64,000 nt of DNA from Croceicoccus sp. Ery15 (GTDB lineage: Bacteria > Pseudomonadota > Alphaproteobacteria > Sphingomonadales > Sphingomonadaceae), in NCBI RefSeq assembly GCF_020985305.1, contig NZ_CP087588.1:806001-870000 (forward strand), in the 5' to 3' direction. The notes beneath the pieces are model-generated. The model saw only the letters and a list, made by a program, of their open reading frames with translations, made no database searches and was not told the DNA's origin. The position numbers and the translations under genes are program-made. How positions within the stretch are numbered: the stretch's first letter is position 1; every line of letters starts with the position of its first letter. This document shows positions 44,202 through 51,494 of this stretch, one piece after another.

Positions 44202-45613
44202 CAGCCTTCTCCGTCCTGCGGAATGCCGCCCGATGCGATGCCCGCCGTGCGGATCGGCCCTTCGGCCTGCCGCTGCATTGCGGCCTCCTTATCGTGCGGA
44301 GTGGCCGACATCAGGCGCAGGATGTACCAGACGCCCACGCCGAACACCGCGAAATAGACGACGATGAACGCCAGCAGCGATGCGCCAAGGGCCGGGGCAT
44401 CCAGCGGGCTGGCGGAATCGGCGGTGCGCAGCAGACCATAAACGGTCCACGGCTGGCGGCCCACCTCGGTAGTGAACCAGCCTGCGATCACCGCGACGAA
44501 GCCCGCAGGCCCCATCGCCAACGCCGCGCGGTGTAGCCACGACCAGTCGTATAATTTGCCGCGCAGCCGCGCCAGCAGGCTCCACGCGCCAAGCCCCAGC
44601 ATCGCAAAGCCCAGCCCAACCATGATACGAAACGCCCAGAACACCACGCCGACGGGCGGATGATCTTTCTTGGGAACGGTGTCGAGGCCGTCCAGCGGCG
44701 CATCCCATTCATGTTTCAGGATCAGCGAGGAGAGCTTCGGGATCTCTACTGCGTAATGCACCGTCTCTTGCTCGCTGTCGGGAATGCCGAACAGGATCAG
44801 CGGCGCGCCGTCGGGGTGGCTCTGGAAATGGCCTTCCATGGCCATAACTTTGGCGGGCTGGTGTTCCAGAGTGTTCAGCCCGTGCATGTCGCCGACGAAA
44901 ATCTGGATCGGGGCGACCACCATGACCATGCCCATCGCCATGGAGAACATGGTGCGCGCCTGCTTGTTCGTCCTGTCCGTCAGCAAATGCCACGCGCCCA
45001 CGCCGCCCACGGCCAGCGCCGTCGTCAGATAGGCTGCCGTCGCCGTATGGACGAGGCGGAAGGGAAAGCTGGGGTTGAAGATGATGTCGATCCAGCTGTC
45101 GCCCGGCAGGAACTGTCCGTTTGCGCCGATGAGATAGCCGGTGGGCGTATGCATCCAGCTGTTGACCGACAGGATCCAGAACGCGCTGATGAATGTGCCC
45201 ACGGCCACCATCAATGTTGCGGCGAAATGCAGCTTGCGTCCCACGCGTTCCATGCCGAACAGCATCACGCCCAGAAAGCCCGCTTCCAGAAAGAACGCGG
45301 TCAGCACCTCATAAGCCATCAGCGGTCCGATCACCGGTCCGGCCTTGTCGGAAAACACCGACCAGTTGGTGCCGAACTGGTAGCTCATCACGATGCCCGA
45401 TACGACGCCCATGGCAAAGGCGATGGCAAAGATTTTCAGCCAGTATCGGAACAGATCGAGATAGCGTTCCCGCCCGGTCCACAGCCACATGCCTTCCAAT
45501 ACGGCAAGATAGCTGGCCAACCCGATCGAAAATGACGGGAAGATGAAATGGAAGCTGACCGTGAACGCGAATTGCGCGCGGGCCAGAAACAGCGCGTCGA
45601 GTCCTTCGAACAT
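44201..45613 (-). CDS. cydA: Cytochrome bd-type quinol oxidase subunit I (CioA-like)
   Basis: A 470-residue multi-span protein. Haem-ligand regions are visible: FTVSFHFIFPSFSIG (His22), NPSFPFRLVHTATAAY (His189), and the GRQPWTVYGLLRT loop near the end. The quinone loop between helices 6 and 7 is short (IPKLSSLILKHEWDAPLDGLD), as in the CIO subtype. EVLTAFFLEAGFLGVMLFG carries the conserved Glu residues. First gene of the cydAB-DUF2474 operon. In an aerobic sphingomonad it supports respiration at low oxygen or in the presence of respiratory poisons. No obvious FNR-type palindrome was seen upstream. Confidence 0.94.
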   Translation of the reverse strand: MFEGLDALFLARAQFAFTVSFHFIFPSFSIGLASYLAVLEGMWLWTGRERYLDLFRYWLKIFAIAFAMGVVSGIVMSYQFGTNWSVFSDKAGPVIGPLMAYEVLTAFFLEAGFLGVMLFGMERVGRKLHFAATLMVAVGTFISAFWILSVNSWMHTPTGYLIGANGQFLPGDSWIDIIFNPSFPFRLVHTATAAYLTTALAVGGVGAWHLLTDRTNKQARTMFSMAMGMVMVVAPIQIFVGDMHGLNTLEHQPAKVMAMEGHFQSHPDGAPLILFGIPDSEQETVHYAVEIPKLSSLILKHEWDAPLDGLDTVPKKDHPPVGVVFWAFRIMVGLGFAMLGLGAWSLLARLRGKLYDWSWLHRAALAMGPAGFVAVIAGWFTTEVGRQPWTVYGLLRTADSASPLDAPALGASLLAFIVVYFAVFGVGVWYILRLMSATPHDKEAAMQRQAEGPIRTAGIASGGIPQDGEG

Positions 45614-45698
45614 GGGCTGCGCTTCTAGACCCGATTGTCAGTAGCTTGAAGAGCGTATTCGGCAAATCCGATTGCGTGTGATGCAAGTCTGGATGGAT

Positions 45699-46262
45699 TC
45701 AATCCCCTTCGAATGCGATCAGGGACTGAACGCTAACGCCTGCCTCGCGCAGCCGGTCCGCGCCGCCCAGATCGGGCAGGTCGATCACGAACAGGGCCTG
45801 TTCGACATGCGCGCCGCGCGATGTCAGCAGCTCCACTGCGGCCAGCGCCGTGCCGCCGGTGGCGATCAGGTCGTCGACCAGCACGATCGAGGCGCCGGGG
45901 CCGCAGGCATCGTCATGCATTTCCAGCATGTCGGTGCCATATTCCAGCGCATATTCGACCGACACGCGCGGACCGGGCAGTTTGCCCCGCTTGCGCAGCA
46001 TCAGCACGCCGCAGCCAAGGCGATAGGCCAGGGCGGAAGCGAATACGAAACCGCGCGCCTCTATCCCCGCGATCAGTTCGGGCGGATCGCCTTCGTTTCC
46101 ATTGGCCAGCGCATCGGCCAGCCGGTCGATCGTCGCGGCAAAGGCCCCGCCGTCAAGCATCAGGGTGGAGATATCGCGGAACATAATCCCCGGCTTGGGA
46201 TAATCGGGGATCGTGCGGATCAGCTCTGCCAGATCGGCATTGGGCGCTTCGTGCTTGCTCAT
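45699..46262 (-). CDS. apt: Adenine phosphoribosyltransferase
   Basis: A 187-residue purine-salvage enzyme that converts adenine and PRPP to AMP. It starts with ELIRTIPDYPKPGIMFRDISTLM and carries GIEARGFVFASALAYRLG for base binding and the PRPP loop SIVLVDDLIATGGTA. Length is normal. It is transcribed away from efp with a ~180-bp intergenic region between, and toward nothing else in its direction until cydA, so it is probably monocistronic. Confidence 0.95.
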   Translation of the reverse strand: MSKHEAPNADLAELIRTIPDYPKPGIMFRDISTLMLDGGAFAATIDRLADALANGNEGDPPELIAGIEARGFVFASALAYRLGCGVLMLRKRGKLPGPRVSVEYALEYGTDMLEMHDDACGPGASIVLVDDLIATGGTALAAVELLTSRGAHVEQALFVIDLPDLGGADRLREAGVSVQSLIAFEGD

Positions 46263-46444
46263 ATCGTGGACCGTAGCTGCTTGTGCCGCATGCCACCAGC
46301 CTCGCGACGCTCGAAGCGCCGCGGGCAGGATTGCGCTTGCAGCGGGCAGGCGCTAAGGGCGCGCTCAACTCTTTCTCATCAATGTAACCGGACGCCTGCG
46401 ACCATGCTGTCGGCACGCGATCCCCAATGGCAGGTAATCGGCAT

Positions 46445-47008
46445 ATGAAGATCAGCGGCGTGGATATCCGTCCCGGCAATATCCTGGAATATGAAGGCGG
46501 CATCTGGAAGGTCGCCAAGATCCAGCACACCCAGCCCGGCAAGGGCGGAGCCTATATGCAGGTCGAGATGAAGAACCTGCAGGACGGTCGCAAGACCAAC
46601 GTCCGTTTCCGCAGCGCCGATACGATCGAACGCGTGCGCCTCGACACCAAGGACTTCCAGTTCCTGTATGCCGAGGGCGACATGCTGGTGTTCATGGACA
46701 CCGAAACCTATGAACAAATCAACCTGCCCGCCGACCTTCTGGGCGATGCTGCGGCTTTCCTTGAAGACGGCATGCAGGTGATGCTGGAACTGTGGGAAGA
46801 AAAGCCCATTTCGGTCCAGCTTCCCGAACAGGTCGAAGCGACCATTGTCGAGGCCGACGCCGTCGTAAAGGGCCAGACCGCTTCGTCCAGCTATAAGCCT
46901 GCCGTTCTGGAAAACGGTGTGCGTGTAATGGTGCCGCCGCATATCGAAAGCGGCACGCGCATCGTCGTCGATGTTTACGAACGCACCTATGTAGGGAAGG
47001 CGGGCTAA
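46445..47008 (+). CDS. efp: Translation elongation factor P
   Basis: A 187-residue EF-P with three beta-barrel domains. It relieves ribosome stalling at proline stretches. The first-domain loop reads [12 protein letters not shown], with Lys33 at the tip, the position modified in many bacteria, so a lysine-type rather than an arginine-rhamnosylated factor. The end [16 protein letters not shown] matches the family. The start is ATG 46445; the frame extends six codons further without family support. The inositol-phosphatase family gene follows after 25 bp and is probably co-transcribed. Confidence 0.95.
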   Translation: MKISGVDIRPGNILEYEGGIWKVAKIQHTQPGKGGAYMQVEMKNLQDGRKTNVRFRSADTIERVRLDTKDFQFLYAEGDMLVFMDTETYEQINLPADLLGDAAAFLEDGMQVMLELWEEKPISVQLPEQVEATIVEADAVVKGQTASSSYKPAVLENGVRVMVPPHIESGTRIVVDVYERTYVGKAG

Positions 47009-47033
47009 GGCCCCCTTTAGCTAGGCAAAGACA

Positions 47034-47855
47034 ATGGCAGTTTCCGGTATCATTCGCGTGTTGGAACGCGCCGCCCGCAAGGCGGGTTCGCGCCTGCGCC
47101 GCGATTTCGGCGAGGTCGAGCATCTGCAGGTCAGCCGCAAGGGGCCTGCCGATTTCGTGTCAAAGGCGGATGAGGCGGCAGAGCGCATCCTGTGGGACGA
47201 ATTGCGCGCCGCGCGCCCCGACTGGGGCTTCCTGCTGGAAGAAGCGGGGGAGATCGAGGGCGACCCCACCAAACCGCGCTTCATCATCGATCCGCTGGAT
47301 GGCACGACCAATTTCCTTCATGGCATGCCGCATTTCGCGATTTCCATCGCGGTGCAGGAACCCAAGCTGGGTGGCGGCGGATGGGGCGAGGTGACCGCCG
47401 CGCTGGTCTATCAGCCGATCACCGACGAAAGCTTCTGGGCGGAAAAAAGCCGCGGCGCATGGTTGCACGATGCGCGGCTTCGCGTTTCGGCGCGGCGCGA
47501 ATTATCCGAATCGCTCATTGCGACGGGCATTCCCTTCGGCGGGCACGGCAATTTCCCCGAATGGCAGAAGATCGCGGGCGCCATCGGCCCGCGCGTCGCC
47601 GGTATCCGCCGCTTTGGCGCGGCCTCGCTCGACCTCGCTTGGGTGGCGGCGGGCCGTTACGAAGGCTTTTGGGAAGCAGGGCTGAAGCCGTGGGACAGCG
47701 CGGCCGGCTGCCTGCTGATCCGCGAGGCGGGCGGCTTCGTTTCCGACTGGCGCGGCCGCTCGCTGCCGATCTGCGACCAGACCATCCTTGCCGGTAACGA
47801 TACGCTGCATTCGCGCCTGCACAAGCTGCTGGTCGGTGCGCTGAAAGGGGATTGA
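47034..47855 (+). CDS. suhB: Inositol monophosphatase family protein (SuhB-like)
   Basis: A 273-residue phosphatase with both metal motifs: EEAGEIEGD followed by IIDPLDGTTNFLHG (Asp86, Asp89), and KPWDSAAGCLLIREAGG near the end. This matches bacterial SuhB/IMPase enzymes, which hydrolyse myo-inositol-1-phosphate and, in some species, assist rRNA transcription. Its association with efp is common in alphaproteobacteria. A hairpin follows before the tRNA gene. A histidinol-phosphatase function within the same superfamily cannot be excluded. Confidence 0.88.
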   Translation: MAVSGIIRVLERAARKAGSRLRRDFGEVEHLQVSRKGPADFVSKADEAAERILWDELRAARPDWGFLLEEAGEIEGDPTKPRFIIDPLDGTTNFLHGMPHFAISIAVQEPKLGGGGWGEVTAALVYQPITDESFWAEKSRGAWLHDARLRVSARRELSESLIATGIPFGGHGNFPEWQKIAGAIGPRVAGIRRFGAASLDLAWVAAGRYEGFWEAGLKPWDSAAGCLLIREAGGFVSDWRGRSLPICDQTILAGNDTLHSRLHKLLVGALKGD

Positions 47856-47876
47856 TCGTTTTCCCTGCTTGATAGC

Positions 47877-47906
47877 GGAGCAGTCCCTGACTAAAGGGCC
47901 TGCTCC
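47877..47906 (+). terminator. Hairpin between suhB and tRNA-Leu
   Basis: GGAGCAG-t-CCCT / AGGG-c-CTGCTCC forms an 11-bp interrupted stem with a 6-base loop, 22 bp after the suhB stop. The T stretch is short (TTTT nine bases later), so termination efficiency is uncertain. Confidence 0.5.
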
Positions 47907-47931
47907 ACGACGTTTTGCAACCGCAAGGCGT

Positions 47932-48015
47932 GCCCCTGTGGCGGAATGGTAGACGCGAACGACTCAAAATCGTTTGTCTTCGGACGTGCCCGTTCGAGTC
48001 GGGCCAGGGGCACCA
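47932..48015 (+). tRNA. tRNA-Leu (anticodon CAA)
   Basis: A full cloverleaf can be drawn. The acceptor arm GCCCCTG pairs with CAGGGGC, and the D arm is GCGGAATGGTAGACGC. The anticodon arm is AACGA-CTCAAAA-TCGTT, with CAA at 47965-47967. A long class II variable arm TGTCTTCGGACGT is present, and the T arm is GCCCG-TTCGAGT-CGGGC. Discriminator A and an encoded CCA (48013-48015) follow. The long variable arm and anticodon identify a leucine tRNA reading UUG. Confidence 0.97.
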
Positions 48016-48091
48016 TCGTCGCAACAAAAGTCGTTCATCTGGGCGCAATCTTGCTGGCGTGGCGACGAAACCGCTGTTATCTGCCAGCATA

Positions 48092-49882
48092 ATGCCCGGT
48101 TTTCCTACATATCACGCGCTGGGCGCCATGGTCTTGACCTTGGGCATGTTCATCGCATTCGCCCGCGGTCGCATCGCGACAGAGATCGTCAGCCTGGTCA
48201 CCATTGCGATCATCGCGCTTGGCCTGTTCTTCTTCCCGCTCGACCTGCAAAAGCCGACAGACGGGCTGATGCTGGCCTTTGCCGGGTTCGGCCATCCGGC
48301 GCTGATTACCATTTGCGCGCTGATGATCATGGGGCGCGGCCTGGTCGTGACCGGCGCACTGGAACCGGCGACCCGCTTCCTCGACAGCGTGTGGAAGATC
48401 GACACCCGCCTCGGCATGCTTGTCTCGCTGCTGATGGCAATGGGGCTGTCGATGATGGTGAACGACACACCGGTGCTGGTGCTGTTGTTGCCGATTTTCG
48501 TCGCCTTGGCCGAACGCGGGGCGATGGCGGCATCGAAAACGCTGATCCCGCTGAATGCCGCAGTTTTGATCGGCGGCATGGCCACCACTATCGGCACATC
48601 GACCAACCTGCTGGTCGTTTCCATCGCCGAAGATCTGGGCATGGACCATATTCGCGTGTTTGATTTCACGCCCATCGTCGCCATCGCCGCGCTGATCGCG
48701 CTGCCCTATCTATGGCTGGTGATGCCGCGTCTGTTGCCCGATAACGGCACCGCAAACCTGCGCCAGCGCCGGGCGTTCGCTGCGACCTTGCGGTTCGACG
48801 ATAATTCCGAACTGATAGGAATGACCCCGCGCGATCTGGAAGAAAGGCTGCCTGACGGTTTCCGATTCGAAGGGCCGCTCGACCGCCAGATCACCGCCAA
48901 TTCGCGCCTGCCCGTCAGCGGTTCGCACCACGCATTGGAAGAGGCGATGCGCGTGTTCAAGGCCCGCGTTGCGCCTGCATGGGTGATCGAGCGGCTGAAT
49001 GCCGCCGCCCATTCGCAGCAGGCCGATGTCGTGGTCGTCGAAATGGCGATCACGGCGGAATCGCGGCTTGTCGGCCTTACCATCCCGTCATCGGGCGTGG
49101 CGGGGCAATTCGGCGTGGCCGTGCTGGGCATTCACCAGCAGGAACGTGGGCCCGACAAGGGACGGCACGAATATTCCGAACTGCAGCTTAAAGCAGGAGA
49201 CGTGCTGCTGGTGATGGGCCCCATGGCAGAGATCGAGGAATTTGCCGAAACCGACCGGCTGCTATTGCTGGAGGGGGTCAAGGAAGTTCCCCGCCGGTCC
49301 AAGGCCGTGCTGGCAGGCGCGATCATGATCGGTTCGGTCGCTACGGCCAGTTTCGGCCTGTGGCCCATCGCCATTGCCGCGCTGGGTGGGGCGATCGCGA
49401 TGTTCGTTACCGGGTGCGTCAAGTTCGACCGCGTGGGCAGGGCGCTGTCCGCCAATGTCATCGTGCTGGTCGCGGCCAGCATTGCGGTCGGGCGACTTAT
49501 TCTGGAAAGCGGGGCAGCCGAATGGCTGGGCGCGATCATGGCGGCAGGGCTTCAATTTCTGCCCCCTGCGGCGGTGCTGGCGGCGATCATGCTGTTCGTG
49601 ACGTTGCTGACCAATTTTGCGTCTAACGCTGCGGCCGCCACGGTCGGCACGCCGATTGCGTTCAATATCGCCAATACGCTAGGCATCCCTCCAGAGCCGA
49701 TGATCCTGGCGGTGCTGTTCGGTTGCAACCTGTGTTACGCCACGCCGATTGCATACCAAACCAACATGCTGATCATGGAAGAGGGCGGTTACAACTTCCG
49801 TGACTATATCCGAACCGGGGTCCCGCTGGTGATGCTGATGGCGACCACGCTGTCGGTGCTGCTGGTGATGTTTTACATGTAG
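48092..49882 (+). CDS. SLC13-family permease with RCK_C regulatory domain
   Basis: A 596-residue inner-membrane transporter. The start is ATG 48092; the frame opens earlier only because it crosses the tRNA gene. The first membrane half includes MGLSMMVNDTPVLVLLLP and IGGMATTIGTSTNLLVVS, a sodium-dependent anion-symporter signature. The central soluble part (about 230-400) has an RCK_C/TrkA-C-like segment LQLKAGDVLLVMGPMAEIEEFAE. The second half ends with TLLTNFASNAAAATVGTPIAFNIA and LFGCNLCYATPIAYQTNMLI. Such proteins carry sulfate, di- or tricarboxylates, or related anions. The substrate is not evident and no pathway gene adjoins. Confidence 0.88.
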   Translation: MPGFPTYHALGAMVLTLGMFIAFARGRIATEIVSLVTIAIIALGLFFFPLDLQKPTDGLMLAFAGFGHPALITICALMIMGRGLVVTGALEPATRFLDSVWKIDTRLGMLVSLLMAMGLSMMVNDTPVLVLLLPIFVALAERGAMAASKTLIPLNAAVLIGGMATTIGTSTNLLVVSIAEDLGMDHIRVFDFTPIVAIAALIALPYLWLVMPRLLPDNGTANLRQRRAFAATLRFDDNSELIGMTPRDLEERLPDGFRFEGPLDRQITANSRLPVSGSHHALEEAMRVFKARVAPAWVIERLNAAAHSQQADVVVVEMAITAESRLVGLTIPSSGVAGQFGVAVLGIHQQERGPDKGRHEYSELQLKAGDVLLVMGPMAEIEEFAETDRLLLLEGVKEVPRRSKAVLAGAIMIGSVATASFGLWPIAIAALGGAIAMFVTGCVKFDRVGRALSANVIVLVAASIAVGRLILESGAAEWLGAIMAAGLQFLPPAAVLAAIMLFVTLLTNFASNAAAATVGTPIAFNIANTLGIPPEPMILAVLFGCNLCYATPIAYQTNMLIMEEGGYNFRDYIRTGVPLVMLMATTLSVLLVMFYM

Positions 49883-49916
49883 CAGGATCGGGCGGAGGCT
49901 GTGGGGCTGTAAAAAG

Positions 49917-50543
49917 TCACTCGATGCCTGCGACCAGCCGGTAACCGATAGCCGCTTCGCTTAACAGATAGCGCGGCATGTCTGGCTCGGGCTCGATCCG
50001 GCGTCTCAGCTTGCCGATTGCGACGCGCAGATATTGCGGTTCGTAAGCGTGGCGGCCCCACAGCGCTAACAGTTCGTCGTGGACAACAAAACGACCTTTC
50101 GCGGCAATCAAAAGTGTCATGATCTCGACCTCGCGATCGGTCAGCTCGTGCTCCACCTGTCCGATCTGCAATTGCTTGCCCGAAAGCATCGTCCCTTTCG
50201 GAAGTGCGCTACCCGTCTCGATCAATCGCAACCGCGCGGATAATTCGGCGGCATCGACCGGACCGGTCGACAGGAATTCATACGCACCGGCGGCAAGGGC
50301 GTGTTGCCTTTGCGCGGTCCATGCCCGCCCAGCCAGCACAATGACGCGCTCTTGCCGGGATATATGCGCGCTCAGATTTTCGATGAAGGCATCGTGACTG
50401 GCGCTAAGCCATACGGCTCCCGACGGCGGATTTGTTCGTCCCAGATTCGAAAGCGCTGCATACCATTCTTCGCGGTCCGGATCGGTCAACCCTGCCAGTG
50501 CGCCGGAATCGTCCGAAAACTTGCTTGCGCAATCATGCATCAC
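49917..50543 (-). CDS. OmpR-like winged-helix regulator with degenerate receiver
   Basis: A 208-residue protein. The C-terminal ~95 residues are an OmpR/PhoB-type winged helix (VEHELTDREVEIMTLLIAAKGRFVVHDELLALWG, then YLRVAIGKLRRRIEPE and AAIGYRLVAG). The N-terminal part resembles the later half of a receiver (RVIVLAGRAWTAQRQHALAAGAYEFL), but the acidic pocket and a phospho-acceptor Asp are not visible. No histidine kinase adjoins. It probably responds by protein contact or ligand rather than standard phosphorylation. Its target genes are unknown. Confidence 0.75.
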   Translation of the reverse strand: MMHDCASKFSDDSGALAGLTDPDREEWYAALSNLGRTNPPSGAVWLSASHDAFIENLSAHISRQERVIVLAGRAWTAQRQHALAAGAYEFLSTGPVDAAELSARLRLIETGSALPKGTMLSGKQLQIGQVEHELTDREVEIMTLLIAAKGRFVVHDELLALWGRHAYEPQYLRVAIGKLRRRIEPEPDMPRYLLSEAAIGYRLVAGIE

Positions 50544-50700
50544 CGCGAGTCCTGTCTGTAGAAACAGGAAATATTCGGTCGCATATTTGGATACAAATGA
50601 TCATTCATTTCGTTTTCGTGACAATGTTTCTGATCTATTGACAACTCTGTCAAATCTGCAATTTTCTGGCTCATCCGCTCGGTATGGAATGAGGGCGAGC

Positions 50701-50856
50701 ATGAAACAGATGTATGCGCAAGTGCATGAACACAATGCGCTCAACGATAATGACGGTATTGGCGATATCGCTGCATGGCTGGACGGTTTGAAACGTCCCG
50801 CTGACGGCGGCGCGCGCGGTTTCCGGCGTACCATTGATTCGCTGATGAACGGTTGA
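50701..50856 (+). CDS. Small soluble protein of 51 residues
   Basis: Starts at ATG 50701 behind GAGGGCGAG and ends just before a strong terminator. The sequence is acidic-to-basic (MYAQVHEHNALNDNDGIGDIAAWLDGLKRP, then RGFRRTIDSLMNG). It has no signal or membrane segment and no known domain that I recognise. A start with a good ribosome site plus a dedicated terminator argue for a real gene. Confidence 0.55.
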   Translation: MKQMYAQVHEHNALNDNDGIGDIAAWLDGLKRPADGGARGFRRTIDSLMNG

Positions 50857-50863
50857 CGAACGA

Positions 50864-50889
50864 ACGGCGGGGTAACTCCCCGCCGTTTT
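50864..50889 (+). terminator. Rho-independent terminator after the 51-residue gene
   Basis: ACGGCGGGG (50864-50872) pairs perfectly with CCCCGCCGT (50878-50886) around TAACT, followed by TTT. It begins 8 bp after the stop codon. Confidence 0.88.
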
Positions 50890-50988
50890 CGTTTCGTACA
50901 TCGATCTCGGACTGTTTGGCCCCAATCACTGGGGGGCGATCGCTTGTGCGGCCAGTTTGCCAGTCAAGGTATGGGCAGCGGAACAGGC

Positions 50989-51014
50989 GGAACCGTTTTG
51001 CGCGCACCAGCGTT
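50989..51014 (+). promoter_or_regulatory. EcfG-type general stress promoter
   Basis: GGAAC (50989-50993), a 17-base spacer and CGTT (51011-51014) match the alphaproteobacterial sigma-EcfG consensus (GGAAC-N16-17-CGTT). It lies 31 bp upstream of the small membrane protein gene at 51045, which would place that gene in the general stress response. Confidence 0.65.
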
Positions 51015-51044
51015 TCCTCTTCATTATTTCAAGGGGATTTTCGC

Positions 51045-51329
51045 ATGACAGAAGAACGTATTACGCGCGTCGAAACGCCCGAAGGCAACACGCATACGAC
51101 CACCGAAGTGATCCGCGACACCGAACCGCAACGATCCTCTGGCAAGGGGATGATGCTGCTGGTGCTGGTGGTGATCATCGCGCTGGTTGGCGGCTTTGTC
51201 CTGATGCAGGGACAGGATGCCGAAATCGCCAAGGATAACGCCATCGCCAATGCAGCGGACAGCGTTGGCAATGCAGCCGATTCCATCGGCAATGCCGCGG
51301 ACAAGGCGGCGGACAAGATCGCCAACTGA
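51045..51329 (+). CDS. Small single-pass membrane protein with Asn-Ala-Ala-Asp repeats
   Basis: A 94-residue protein starting at ATG 51045 behind AAGGGGA. The N-terminal 33 residues are polar, a membrane helix follows (GMMLLVLVVIIALVGGFVLM), and the C-terminal tail repeats a short unit: NAIANAADSVGNAADSIGNAADKAADKIAN. The repeat probably forms an amphipathic helix in the periplasm. No enzymatic domain is visible. With the EcfG-type promoter just upstream it is a candidate general-stress envelope protein. A strong terminator follows. Confidence 0.75.
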   Translation: MTEERITRVETPEGNTHTTTEVIRDTEPQRSSGKGMMLLVLVVIIALVGGFVLMQGQDAEIAKDNAIANAADSVGNAADSIGNAADKAADKIAN

Positions 51330-51350
51330 ACCCGACCATCCGGCGCAAAG

Positions 51351-51390
51351 GGCGCGGCAGGCGGCAAAGACCCGCCTGCCGCGCCTTTTT
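51351..51390 (+). terminator. Rho-independent terminator, 14-bp perfect stem
   Basis: GGCGCGGCAGGCGG (51351-51364) and CCGCCTGCCGCGCC (51372-51385) pair without mismatch around a 7-base loop and lead into TTTTT. It terminates the small membrane protein gene. Confidence 0.93.
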
Positions 51391-51494
51391 GCGTTCCGCT
51401 TTACGCCGCGTTTACCATGGTGCCGCTAGGCTGCCTTCATGGCCCGATCCCTCCGACAAAGCTGGCGCTTTCCCGTATCTGAGGGACGTGACGC

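Noticed and set aside
45614..45698. Search for an FNR/Anr-type site upstream of cydAB
   Set aside because: No TTGAT-N4-ATCAA-like palindrome could be found, so oxygen control by FNR is not claimed.
47915..48091. N-terminal extension of the SLC13 permease
   Set aside because: It would read through the tRNA-Leu gene; the membrane protein begins at ATG 48092.
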